Of a DNA stretch of 64,000 nucleotides, positions 1 through 7,730 are shown piece after piece. The notes beneath the pieces were generated by a model. That model ran no database searches. It saw only the letters and a program-made list of their open reading frames with translations, and was not told the DNA's origin. The DNA is from Chryseobacterium sp. c4a. GTDB taxonomy: Bacteria > Bacteroidota > Bacteroidia > Flavobacteriales > Weeksellaceae. The stretch is taken from assembly GCF_009900745.1 (NCBI RefSeq), contig NZ_WXVU01000001.1, positions 372,001 through 436,000 of the forward strand, given 5' to 3'. Each line of letters starts with the position of its first letter. Position 1 is the first letter of the stretch. The position numbers were made by a program, and so were the translations under genes.

Positions 1-245
1 CTTAAATTAGAATCAAAATCAATTTCCTGGTCGAATAAAACCACCTGGATATCCTTATTAATAATCGCAGTCCCACTGTCTGCAATTTCTTTACCCATTA
101 AAATTTTAAGAAGAGTAGATTTTCCACTTCCGTTTTTAGCAACAATGGCAATTTTGTCTCCTTCATTAATGTGAAAAGATATATTTTCAAACAAAACTTT
201 GATGCCGTAAGATTTGGTAAGATTTTCTGCAGAAACGTAATTCAT
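1..245 (-). CDS. ABC-F family ATPase, N-terminal fragment (cut by window start)
   Basis: The reverse strand reads MNYVSAENLTKSYG and continues open to base 1, so only about 81 N-terminal residues are visible. It shows the start of an ABC nucleotide-binding domain: an A-loop region (KSYG) and a Walker A motif, KNGSGKST, at residues 37-44. The absence of membrane segments and the very N-terminal position of the ATPase domain fit the ABC-F group (Uup/EttA-like, duplicated ATPase domains acting on ribosomes), but an ordinary ABC transporter ATPase cannot be excluded from this fragment. The ATG is at 245-243, and a perfect -7 box lies upstream at 285-292. Confidence 0.75.
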   Translation of the reverse strand, partial: MNYVSAENLTKSYGIKVLFENISFHINEGDKIAIVAKNGSGKSTLLKILMGKEIADSGTAIINKDIQVVLFDQEIDFDSNL

Positions 246-284
246 TGGAAATTAATAGTTTGATTTTAATTTTAAACTGAGCGG

Positions 285-292
285 CAAAAATA
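285..292 (-). promoter_or_regulatory. -7 promoter box (TATTTTTG) of the ABC-F gene
   Basis: The reverse strand carries TATTTTTG, an exact match to the Bacteroidota -7 consensus TAnnTTTG, about 40 bases before the ATG. No convincing -33 TTTG is seen at the usual distance. Confidence 0.4.
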
Positions 293-391
293 CGAAAATG
301 TAACCATAAAATTTTCCGGAACCTCCTTTATAAAAATGAATATTTAAGATTTTTTAATAAACTGTGTCCACTGTTTAAAAAAATGATTAGG

Positions 392-399
392 TAAATTTG
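392..399 (+). promoter_or_regulatory. -7 promoter box (TAAATTTG) of the nucleotidase gene
   Basis: TAAATTTG matches TAnnTTTG exactly and lies 71 bases before the ATG at 471. The -33 region (TGTTT near 372) is only a weak match. Confidence 0.35.
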
Positions 400-470
400 A
401 TAACAATTGATATGAGGTATCGCAACTTAATTTTAGACTTACACCAATTATAAAAAATCATTACAATCAA

Positions 471-983
471 ATGAAAAAAGTTATCGTTGATATGGATGGG
501 GTAATGGCAGATGTATATCATCAGCTGATTCAATTTGAACAAAGAGATACTGGCAGAAACGTTGAATCTGAGAGTATTGCAGGAAAGCCGGAAATGGAAG
601 CTTTTCCCAACGGAAAGAAACATGTAAATGAAGTAGGATTTTTCAGAACACTACCATTGATGAAAGGCAGTAGAGAAGCTATGGAATATCTGAATAATAA
701 ATATGAGCTATACATTGTTTCTGCAGGAATGGAGTTTCCCAATAGTCTAAGGGAAAAATACGACTGGCTGGCGGAGCATTTTCCATTTATTACTTGGGAA
801 CAGATTGTTCTTTGTGGCAGTAAAAAAGTTGTAGCAGGAGATGTTATGATTGATGATCATCCAAAGAATCTAGATCATTTTTCAGGGCAAAGATTAATTT
901 TTACCCAACCTCATAACGAGCTGATCGAAAATGATACCTACAAAAGAGTGAATTCATGGGAAGAGATCATGGATATTCTATAA
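471..983 (+). CDS. 5'(3')-deoxyribonucleotidase-like HAD phosphatase
   Basis: This 170-residue protein is the size of the NT5C family (5' nucleotidase, deoxy type), which removes the 5' phosphate of deoxyribonucleoside monophosphates in the cytoplasm. HAD motif I is DMDGVMAD (nucleophile D7, acid D9). S84 in IVSAG is the motif II position, a lysine near 118-119 (SKK) fits motif III, and DDH at 128-130 fits motif IV. There is no signal peptide. It is monocistronic and convergent with the GH25 gene. A role in balancing dNTP pools is inferred from the family. Confidence 0.8.
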   Translation: MKKVIVDMDGVMADVYHQLIQFEQRDTGRNVESESIAGKPEMEAFPNGKKHVNEVGFFRTLPLMKGSREAMEYLNNKYELYIVSAGMEFPNSLREKYDWLAEHFPFITWEQIVLCGSKKVVAGDVMIDDHPKNLDHFSGQRLIFTQPHNELIENDTYKRVNSWEEIMDIL

Positions 984-1078
984 CACGATAATTTTCTCCA
1001 AGATGTAGATATTAAAAAAATGTTAGCTAAAGAGAATTAAAAAAATCAATAGATATATCATTTTATACTTCTAACTGA

Positions 1079-1942
1079 TTAATCCAAGGTCAATCTTTTT
1101 AATGACCAAGAATTACCATTGTAAATGTCGAGATCGACCTTGGTGTTTATCCCGTGAACAATTCCGTTTTCGGTAAATTGCCAGAAATCCCATTGGTCAT
1201 CAGGAGATGGAGTAGGGACATCGTTATAGTTTGCTAACCATAGAGGATAGTCTTTAAATTCACCTTTTAAGAAATCTTTATAATAATGATAATAGGTATA
1301 AATGATAGGTTTTTCACCATACGTTTCTTCCACAATCTTACACCAAACCTTTAAATCTTCTACTAATTTTTTATTGGTTTTTCGTTTCGGAATTTTTTCA
1401 ATATCCAGAATGGGAGGAAGATCGCCGCTTTCCAACTTTACATTGGCCAGGAAATTATTGGCTTGGATGATAGGGTCTTCATCAGCTCTGTAGAAATGAT
1501 AGGCACCGCGGATCAGGTTGTGTTTTTTAGCCATTTCCCAGAATTCGTCAAAGTGTTTATCTGCGCTTTTATTTCCCATGGTAGCACGCATTACAACAAA
1601 CTCCAGAGGAATAGTTTTATTACCTATACTAAGACTGTCCCATTTGATATCTTCCTTATTTTGATAGTGGGAAACATCAAAGCCGTAGGTCTTATCAAGA
1701 TTGTTGGCTAATATTCTTTGAATTCTTGAGCTTTCCTTTTCACTGTTGTGAAGTTTTTTATGAGTAAACTTATTAAAGTACAAAGCATAGTAATAGCTTA
1801 CGGATTGTTTTAGATAAAATCCCGTCCCGATTAAAGCCACAATTAAGATCGCTAATAGTACTCTTCGACGGAAGAAATAATTGCTCCGTCTGTTCTTATG
1901 GATCTGTTTGGCAGTTTTTTTGGTGTACTTTTTTTGTGTCAT
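1079..1942 (-). CDS. Membrane-anchored GH25 muramidase (lysozyme family)
   Basis: The 287-residue product begins MTQKKYTKK and has a basic N-terminus followed by one membrane segment (about residues 28-45, VLLAILIVALIGTGFYL), so it is a signal-anchored protein with an extracytoplasmic domain. The rest is a GH25 barrel: YGFDVSHYQ with catalytic D89, VVMRAT, GAYHFYR, then LDIE with D180 and E182, and WQFT near the C-terminus. GH25 enzymes cut the MurNAc-GlcNAc bond of peptidoglycan, so cell-wall turnover is likely. A TTG codon lies in frame at 1954, but the -7 box TAGTTTTG at 1952-1959 overlaps it, so I use the ATG at 1942. Confidence 0.85.
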   Translation of the reverse strand: MTQKKYTKKTAKQIHKNRRSNYFFRRRVLLAILIVALIGTGFYLKQSVSYYYALYFNKFTHKKLHNSEKESSRIQRILANNLDKTYGFDVSHYQNKEDIKWDSLSIGNKTIPLEFVVMRATMGNKSADKHFDEFWEMAKKHNLIRGAYHFYRADEDPIIQANNFLANVKLESGDLPPILDIEKIPKRKTNKKLVEDLKVWCKIVEETYGEKPIIYTYYHYYKDFLKGEFKDYPLWLANYNDVPTPSPDDQWDFWQFTENGIVHGINTKVDLDIYNGNSWSLKRLTLD

Positions 1943-1951
1943 AAAGTTTTG

Positions 1952-1959
1952 CAAAACTA
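1952..1959 (-). promoter_or_regulatory. -7 box (TAGTTTTG) directly before the GH25 gene
   Basis: Exact TAnnTTTG on the reverse strand, ending 9 bases before the ATG at 1942. It predicts a very short 5' leader. Confidence 0.45.
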
Positions 1960-1993
1960 ACTTTTTTCACATCTAAATGCTAAATAAAATCAG

Positions 1994-2001
1994 TAAATTT
2001 G
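1994..2001 (+). promoter_or_regulatory. -7 box (TAAATTTG) directly before ndh
   Basis: Exact TAnnTTTG, ending 6 bases before the ndh ATG at 2008, so the transcript should begin at or very near the start codon. No clear -33 TTTG. Confidence 0.5.
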
Positions 2002-2007
2002 TGTATT

Positions 2008-3270
2008 ATGGAAACACGCGAAAAAATCATCATTATAGGAGGAGGATTTGCGGGGCTGCAGCTTGCAAAAACATTGAATAACAAGAACAAAAAAGTAATT
2101 GTTCTGGATCGGATGAATCATCATATGTTTCAACCGCTTTTTTATCAGGTAGCCTCAGGAAGGATAGAACCTTCCAACATTTCTTTCCCTTTCAGAAAGA
2201 TTTTTCAACAATCCAGAAACACTCAGTTTCGGATGACCGATGTAAAGGAAATAGATGTTGCCAACAATAAGGTGATTACAGATGAAGCTGAATTTACTTA
2301 CGATAAACTGATCATTGCGACAGGTTGTAAAACTAATTTTTTCGGTAATAAAGAACTTGAAGGAAAAGCCTTCGGTATGAAAAATACTCAGGAAGCCATC
2401 AGTATCAGAAATCACGTTCTGATGACGTTTGAAAAACTGATTATTGAAAAAAGCCGAAGCGATGACGGAAACTGGAATATTGTGATTGTAGGAAGTGGCC
2501 CTACGGGTGTAGAACTTGCAGGTGCGTTTGCTGAAATGAAAAAAGATATTCTCCCAAGAGATTATCCTTATATGAACTTTGATCATCTGAAAATTATTCT
2601 GGTAAGTTCTACAGAAAAGCCTCTTGCAGTGATGAGTACTGAGGCTCAGGATAAATCTGAAAAATACCTGAAAGATCTTGGCGTAACCTTCATGAGTGGA
2701 GAGGTGGTTACAGAATATGACGGAGATATAGTTCATATGAAAAGCGGTAAACAAATACCCTCCAATAATGTAATATGGGCGGCTGGTGTTACAGGAAATG
2801 TAATCGACGGTTTCCCTGAAGACAAATTAGTGAGAAACCGATACATTGTAGATCGATACAATAAAATAAAAGGGTACGATAATATTTATGCCATCGGCGA
2901 TATTGCCTATATGGAAACACCTAAATATCCACAAGGGCATCCACAGGTTGCCAATGTAGCGATTAATCAGGCCAAAAACTTAGGGCGAAATTTCTTAAAG
3001 AAAAACGCAGACGAATGGAAGGAATATGAATACGATGATATGGGATCTTTAGCAACCATAGGGAAGCATAGAGCCGTTGTAGACCTGCCATTTATAAAAT
3101 TCCAGGGATTTTTAGCCTGGTATTTCTGGATGTTTCTCCATTTAATGCTAATTTTGAGCGTTCGAAATAAGCTGGCCATATTCTTCAACTGGATGTGGAG
3201 CTATATCAATAAGGATTCTTCCTTACGATTAATTATTATACCTACTAAGAAAAACGGAACATTACAATGA
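2008..3270 (+). CDS. ndh: Type II NADH dehydrogenase (NDH-2)
   Basis: A 420-residue FAD-dependent oxidoreductase. The FAD-binding GGGFAG lies at residues 11-16 and the NADH-binding GSGPTG at about 162-167. Near the end of the second nucleotide domain is the conserved IYAIGD. The hydrophobic C-terminal stretch ([22 protein letters not shown]) is the membrane-attachment region seen in NDH-2 enzymes, which pass electrons from NADH to quinone without pumping protons. I chose ATG 2008 because the upstream TTG at 1999 lies within the -7 box. The last four bases (ATGA) overlap trmD, so the two genes are probably translationally coupled. Confidence 0.9.
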   Translation: METREKIIIIGGGFAGLQLAKTLNNKNKKVIVLDRMNHHMFQPLFYQVASGRIEPSNISFPFRKIFQQSRNTQFRMTDVKEIDVANNKVITDEAEFTYDKLIIATGCKTNFFGNKELEGKAFGMKNTQEAISIRNHVLMTFEKLIIEKSRSDDGNWNIVIVGSGPTGVELAGAFAEMKKDILPRDYPYMNFDHLKIILVSSTEKPLAVMSTEAQDKSEKYLKDLGVTFMSGEVVTEYDGDIVHMKSGKQIPSNNVIWAAGVTGNVIDGFPEDKLVRNRYIVDRYNKIKGYDNIYAIGDIAYMETPKYPQGHPQVANVAINQAKNLGRNFLKKNADEWKEYEYDDMGSLATIGKHRAVVDLPFIKFQGFLAWYFWMFLHLMLILSVRNKLAIFFNWMWSYINKDSSLRLIIIPTKKNGTLQ

Positions 3271-3938
3271 GAATTGATATCATAAGCGTACTTCCAGAAT
3301 TGATGGAAAGTCCATTTCAAACTTCTATTTTAAAGAGAGCAATGGACAAAGGACTGGTAGAAGTACATTTTCATCATTTGAGAGATTGGGCAATCAATAA
3401 ACACAGGCAAATTGATGATGAGCCTTACGGAGGAGGAGCAGGAATGGTAATGATGGTGGAACCATTGGATAAATGCATTTCTGAGCTTAAATCCCAAAGA
3501 AATTATGATGAGGTGATCTATCTTACCCCAGATGGAGTAACTCTTAACCAAAAAATAGCCAATTCTCTTTCCATAAAAGAAAATTTGATTTTTCTGTGTG
3601 GACATTATAAGGGAATAGATCAGAGAGTAAGAGACCTTCATATTACCAAAGAAATTTCTATTGGTGATTATGTACTTACTGGTGGCGAGCTTGCTGCATG
3701 TGTACTTGCAGATTCTATTATAAGATTACTTCCGGGAGTTTTAAATGATGAGCAAAGCGCATTGACAGATAGTTTTCAGGATGACCTCCTGTCGCCGCCA
3801 ATTTATACAAGACCTGAAAGTTATAAAGGGCTGGATGTTCCTAAGATTTTATTAAGCGGAAATTTTGGTAAAATTGAAGAGTGGCGTCATGATGAAGCGG
3901 TAAGAATTACAAAGGAAAAACGTCCTGACCTTCTTTAA
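3267..3938 (+). CDS. trmD: tRNA (guanine-37-N1)-methyltransferase
   Basis: At 223 residues this is a full-length TrmD, the SPOUT enzyme that uses S-adenosylmethionine to methylate G37 next to the anticodon and so prevents frameshifting. Diagnostic stretches are [12 protein letters not shown] at the N-terminus, [23 protein letters not shown] and [15 protein letters not shown], which form the knotted SAM site. The usual rimM-trmD-rplS context is absent. Here the gene overlaps ndh by 4 bp and ends in a terminator at 3947. Confidence 0.95.
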   Translation: MRIDIISVLPELMESPFQTSILKRAMDKGLVEVHFHHLRDWAINKHRQIDDEPYGGGAGMVMMVEPLDKCISELKSQRNYDEVIYLTPDGVTLNQKIANSLSIKENLIFLCGHYKGIDQRVRDLHITKEISIGDYVLTGGELAACVLADSIIRLLPGVLNDEQSALTDSFQDDLLSPPIYTRPESYKGLDVPKILLSGNFGKIEEWRHDEAVRITKEKRPDLL

Positions 3939-3946
3939 TATGATGC

Positions 3947-3974
3947 TTCAGTTTATTTAAACTGAATTATTTTT
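3947..3974 (+). terminator. Intrinsic terminator after trmD
   Basis: An 8-bp stem TTCAGTTT/AAACTGAA with loop ATTT is followed by a T-rich tail. Confidence 0.6.
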
Positions 3975-4314
3975 AAATTATTCTATTTGTCTATAAATTA
4001 AATGGAATAATATTTGTTATTATTGTATCTGAAAAGAAAAATATTAGCAACTTTGGTTTTTTAATTGAAATATAGCTTTCATTAATTGAAAAATAGTTTA
4101 TTATTTAAATTCTGATATATTGAATAGAATTACATATTAATTAGAAATTTAATTCACTATATTTAGTTTTATTGATTTTTTTTATTACATTTGAAATATT
4201 TCTTATTATAAATTGATTTGTTGGTATTGTGGATAAATCAAATAAGATTTGAAAAAATAATAAATTTAGGTATAGAAAAAGAGCATATTAATTAAAGTAT
4301 AGAAATTTGTGTTG
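3975..4314. other. AT-rich intergenic stretch
   Basis: About 340 bases of very AT-rich DNA between the trmD terminator and the next gene. I see no ORF of interest and no strong hairpin. Just before the next gene is GAAATTTG (4302-4309), one mismatch from the -7 consensus. Confidence 0.5.
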
Positions 4315-5250
4315 ATGGAACTGTTCTCTTTTTATAATGTCGAAAATTTATTTTTACCTGATCCTAAACCTGTTCATAAATTAGATCCTACAAAGTCAGG
4401 TTTAAGAAACTGGGATGAGCGGAGATATAAAAATAAACTTTTTAAAATCTCCCACGTATTTCAATTGATGAAGGAAGAAAATGGAGTATTACCATTTATC
4501 ATTGGATTATCTGAAGTTTCCGGAAGGAAGGTTTTAGAGGATCTTGTGGAAATGGATCCCTTTAATTCTGAATATGGAATTGTGCATTACAATTCTATGG
4601 ATGAAAGAAAAGTGGATGTAGCCATGTTATATAATAAAAGTAAAGTAGAGGTTCTGGATTCTGAAACCATTACTTTCTTTTTTGAAATAACTTATAAAAA
4701 CACAGGAAATTACGACACAACCAGAGACGTACTTTTTTCAAAAATTAAATATAAAGGGGAAATTATTAATGTCTTTATCGCCCATCTTCCCTCTAAGCGC
4801 GAAAAAGATATCAATAAACCAAAAAGAGCTTTTATATTAAATGAGGTTCGGCAGCGAATCATGAAAATTGTAGATGCAGATAAAGAACATGTCATATTGT
4901 GTGGTGATTTTAATGAAAACCCGGATGATGAAAATTTAGTACAAATTCTCTATGACAATGATCATGAGAAGGTTTTGATGAACCCTTTTCAGGAGTTGTT
5001 TTCTACAAGAAATTATTCTACTTTTCATTATAAATCTGGATTGCTGTATGATCAGATTATTATGTCGAGATCTCTTCTTGATAATCAAACACTGGCTTTT
5101 CAGGAAGCTCATGTATTTAATTCTGATAAAATTAGCAGCAGAACCAGAAATTTTGAAGGACGGCCTTTCCGAACTTATGCCGGTACCCGGTATTTAGGCG
5201 GATATAGTGATCACTTCCCGGTTTTTGTAAAGTTTAAAAGCTTATCATAA
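4315..5250 (+). CDS. Endonuclease/exonuclease/phosphatase family protein
   Basis: A 311-residue metal-dependent phosphohydrolase of the DNase I-like superfamily. Visible motifs are NVENLF at residues 8-13 (the conserved early Asn and Glu region), GLSEVSG near 65-71 (metal-binding Glu), CGDFNENPDD near 195-204 (catalytic Asp/Asn) and SDHFPVF close to the C-terminus (catalytic His). There is no signal peptide, so it is probably cytoplasmic. The substrate cannot be read from the sequence. GTG and TTG codons lie just upstream in frame (4309, 4312), but the ATG fits the family start MELFSFYNVENLF. Confidence 0.75.
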   Translation: MELFSFYNVENLFLPDPKPVHKLDPTKSGLRNWDERRYKNKLFKISHVFQLMKEENGVLPFIIGLSEVSGRKVLEDLVEMDPFNSEYGIVHYNSMDERKVDVAMLYNKSKVEVLDSETITFFFEITYKNTGNYDTTRDVLFSKIKYKGEIINVFIAHLPSKREKDINKPKRAFILNEVRQRIMKIVDADKEHVILCGDFNENPDDENLVQILYDNDHEKVLMNPFQELFSTRNYSTFHYKSGLLYDQIIMSRSLLDNQTLAFQEAHVFNSDKISSRTRNFEGRPFRTYAGTRYLGGYSDHFPVFVKFKSLS

Positions 5251-5277
5251 AAAACATAAATAATAAAAAAGTAGAAA

Positions 5278-5748
5278 ATGAAAAATTCGAGCAACACAAG
5301 TTACCATTTAGATTCCATTGATAAGGAAATCATCTATATGTTGATGGACAATGCTAAAACTTCTTTAGCACACATTTCAAAGAACGTTGGTATCTCTACA
5401 ACAGCGGTACATCAAAGAATTAAAAAGCTAGAACACGCAGGAGTTATTGAAAACTCAATTTCATTCCTTAACCCTAAGAAAATTGGGTATAAGGTGATTT
5501 CATACATCGGAGTGTTTTTGGATCAGCCAAGTCATTATCCTGAAGTGGTAAAATCTTTGCATGATATCAATGAAGTAGTGGAAGCCCACTATACAACAGG
5601 AAATTATACAATATTCCTTAAAGTTCTTTGTAAAGATAACGATCATTTGATGCAAATCCTTAGCAAACTTCAAAAACTGAAAGGAGTTACAAGAACAGAA
5701 ACTTTTATATCTTTGGAACAAGGTATTTACAGACAATTGAAAGTATAA
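5278..5748 (+). CDS. Lrp/AsnC family transcriptional regulator
   Basis: This 156-residue protein has the Lrp layout: an N-terminal helix-turn-helix (about residues 12-60, LDSIDKEIIYMLMDNAKTS ... VHQRIKKLEHAGVI) and a C-terminal RAM/ligand-sensing domain (about 72-150, with EVVEAHYTTGNYTIFLKVLCKD). Such proteins form octamers and respond to amino acids or related metabolites. The gene is 4 bases upstream of deoC and probably shares its mRNA, so local control of deoxynucleoside catabolism is possible. The actual ligand is unknown. Confidence 0.85.
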   Translation: MKNSSNTSYHLDSIDKEIIYMLMDNAKTSLAHISKNVGISTTAVHQRIKKLEHAGVIENSISFLNPKKIGYKVISYIGVFLDQPSHYPEVVKSLHDINEVVEAHYTTGNYTIFLKVLCKDNDHLMQILSKLQKLKGVTRTETFISLEQGIYRQLKV

Positions 5749-5752
5749 CGAT

Positions 5753-6496
5753 ATGAACATAGCCCAATATTTGGATTCAACTTACTTGAAGACACCGGAA
5801 CAATCAGGAATCTCACATGAAGAAACCCTTCAGATTGATAAGAAACTTACTCAGGAAGCCATTGATAATGGTATTTTCGCTGTAATGATCCGTCCTGATT
5901 ATGTAGCAGACATCAAGAAATTTATTCAGGAGAAAAATTCAAATGTGGTAGTAGGAACTGTAATAGGATTCCACGAAGGAACCTATTCAATAGAAGAGAA
6001 ACTTGCAGAAGCATCAAAAGCTATTGAAGACGGTGCCGATGAATTGGATTTTGTAATTAATTATAATGCCTATCTTCAAGGAAATACTGCATTGGTAAAA
6101 GAAGAGTTTGTGAAGTGTACCAAGCTAGCTTTGGAACATCATAAAATTGCTAAATGGATCATCGAGATTGCTGCATTAACTGATGAGCAGATCGCAGGTC
6201 TTACCAAAAATATTTCAAACTGGGCAGAAGAGAATTTCTCAACCAATGATTTACAGAATATTTTCGTTAAATCATCAACTGGTTTTTATGAAACTACAGG
6301 TGGAAAGCCTAATGGAGCAACATTTGAAGGTATAAAAATTATGTTGGAGAATGCTGGGAAACTTCCAGTAAAAGCTGCCGGAGGAGTAAGAACTCCTGAA
6401 GATGCTGAAAAAATGATTAACATGGGAGTGAAGAGAATCGGAACTTCTTCAGCATTGGCATTAATTAAAAATGAATCTTCTTCAGGCGGATATTAA
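5753..6496 (+). CDS. deoC: Deoxyribose-phosphate aldolase
   Basis: A 247-residue class I aldolase that splits 2-deoxyribose 5-phosphate into glyceraldehyde 3-phosphate and acetaldehyde. The Schiff-base lysine is K173 in FVKSSTGF; the second active-site lysine is K207 in VKAAGGVRT; the acid/base aspartate region is ELDFVINY (D99). Spacing agrees with the E. coli enzyme. It follows the Lrp-type regulator by 4 bp and ends in a strong terminator. With the nucleotidase at 471 it could form a route from deoxynucleotides to glycolysis, but no phosphorylase or phosphopentomutase is in the window. Confidence 0.93.
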   Translation: MNIAQYLDSTYLKTPEQSGISHEETLQIDKKLTQEAIDNGIFAVMIRPDYVADIKKFIQEKNSNVVVGTVIGFHEGTYSIEEKLAEASKAIEDGADELDFVINYNAYLQGNTALVKEEFVKCTKLALEHHKIAKWIIEIAALTDEQIAGLTKNISNWAEENFSTNDLQNIFVKSSTGFYETTGGKPNGATFEGIKIMLENAGKLPVKAAGGVRTPEDAEKMINMGVKRIGTSSALALIKNESSSGGY

Positions 6497-6520
6497 AATT
6501 AATATTCAATAACAAAATAA

Positions 6521-6547
6521 AAAACCATCAATTCAATTGATGGTTTT
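6521..6547. terminator. Bidirectional terminator between deoC and dusB
   Basis: A perfect 12-bp stem (AAAACCATCAAT / ATTGATGGTTTT) with a 3-base loop gives a U-tract on both strands between two convergent genes. Confidence 0.85.
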
Positions 6548-6551
6548 TGTT

Positions 6552-7547
6552 TTATACCTGAGCTTGATATTCTTCGTAGAATTGCTGAGTTTCTTTAATT
6601 AAGGCATCCATTTCTTCTAATGTGAAAACTTCCAGGAACCTTTTTCTGAAGTCCTTGAAATGAGGAATACCTCTGAAATAGTTGCTGTAATGTTGTCTCA
6701 TTTCTACCAATCCTAGTCTTTCTCCTTTCCATTCTGCACTCCATTCTGCATGCTGGCGTACTGCTAATAATCGGTCTGAAATAGTTGGTGCAGGTAAATG
6801 CTCTCCTGTTTTAAAGAAATGTTTAATTTCATTAAATATCCAAGGATAACCAATGGCTGCACGCCCAATCATAATTCCATCACAAGCATACTTTTGTTTG
6901 TAGGCTAATGCTTTTTCAGGAGAGTCTATATCACCATTCCCAAAAATTGGAATTTCAATATTTGGATTTTGCTTAATTCTTGAAATGTGCTCCCAATCTG
7001 CTTCACCCTTGTACATTTGTGCACGGGTTCTGGCATGTATGGTAAGCGCTTTGATACCGGTTTCCTGAAGACGTTCTGCCACTTCATCAATATTGATGCA
7101 GGTGCTATCCCATCCTAAACGGGTTTTAACGGTTACAGGCAGATGAGTAGAACTTACTACTGCTTTTGTAAGACGAACCATAAGGTCAATATCTTTTAAA
7201 ACTCCGGCTCCGGCACCTTTACAGACTACCTTTTTTACAGGACAACCAAAATTAATGTCCACAAGGTCTGGATTCACTGTTTCTACAATTCTTGCAGACA
7301 TGGCCATTGCTTCTTCATCACCACCGAAGATCTGTATCCCAACTGGTCTTTCATAATCGAAAATATCCAGTTTTTTACGGCTCTTAATCGCATCACGAAT
7401 TAACCCTTCGGAAGAAATAAATTCCGAATACATTAAATCTGCACCGTGCATTTTACACAAACGTCTGAACGGAGGATCACTTACGTCTTCCATCGGAGCC
7501 AGCAAAAGTGGAAATTCCGGCAGTTCTATATTGCCTATTTTTATCAT
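6552..7547 (-). CDS. dusB: tRNA-dihydrouridine synthase (DusB type)
   Basis: A 331-residue FMN enzyme that reduces uridine to dihydrouridine in tRNA D-loops with NADPH. LLAPMEDVSDPPFRR opens the TIM barrel; NFGCPVKKV contains the catalytic cysteine C102; IHARTR and FGNGDI bind FMN; MIGRAA precedes the C-terminal helical tRNA-binding domain. The length and the GCP motif match DusB. The -7 box at 7552-7559 ends 4 bases before the ATG, so the mRNA is probably leaderless or nearly so. Confidence 0.9.
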   Translation of the reverse strand: MIKIGNIELPEFPLLLAPMEDVSDPPFRRLCKMHGADLMYSEFISSEGLIRDAIKSRKKLDIFDYERPVGIQIFGGDEEAMAMSARIVETVNPDLVDINFGCPVKKVVCKGAGAGVLKDIDLMVRLTKAVVSSTHLPVTVKTRLGWDSTCINIDEVAERLQETGIKALTIHARTRAQMYKGEADWEHISRIKQNPNIEIPIFGNGDIDSPEKALAYKQKYACDGIMIGRAAIGYPWIFNEIKHFFKTGEHLPAPTISDRLLAVRQHAEWSAEWKGERLGLVEMRQHYSNYFRGIPHFKDFRKRFLEVFTLEEMDALIKETQQFYEEYQAQV

Positions 7548-7551
7548 GGTG

Positions 7552-7559
7552 CAAATTTA
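7552..7559 (-). promoter_or_regulatory. -7 box (TAAATTTG) directly before dusB
   Basis: Exact TAnnTTTG on the reverse strand with only 4 bases between it and the ATG. Confidence 0.5.
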
Positions 7560-7599
7560 CAAAATTCTAAATAGTAGAGAATATGATATTATCTATTAA

Positions 7600-7728
7600 T
7601 GTAAGTGATGAGTTTGAGGGTTTAGAGATGGGAGTGTTTTAGGGTTTTTAAGGGGGCAGAGGTAAGAGTAGGGGGGAGAAAAATTGAATGAGTGAAGAAT
7701 AATTAACCTTAAACCTTAAACTTTGAAT
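7600..7728. repeat. Purine-rich intergenic element, repeat-like
   Basis: A run rich in GGG, TTAGAG and GAAG words (for example gagggtttagagatgggag) followed by ttaaccttaaaccttaaac. It resembles other purine/pyrimidine-biased intergenic stretches near 34.9, 35.6, 44.8, 52.8, 59.6 and 60.3 kb. It encodes nothing obvious. Confidence 0.35.
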
Positions 7729-7730
7729 CT

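Noticed and set aside
2155-2754. 199-codon frame on the reverse strand
   Set aside because: Lies entirely within ndh, which has clear FAD/NAD motifs; the reverse frame is rich in Phe, His and Ser and shows no family match.
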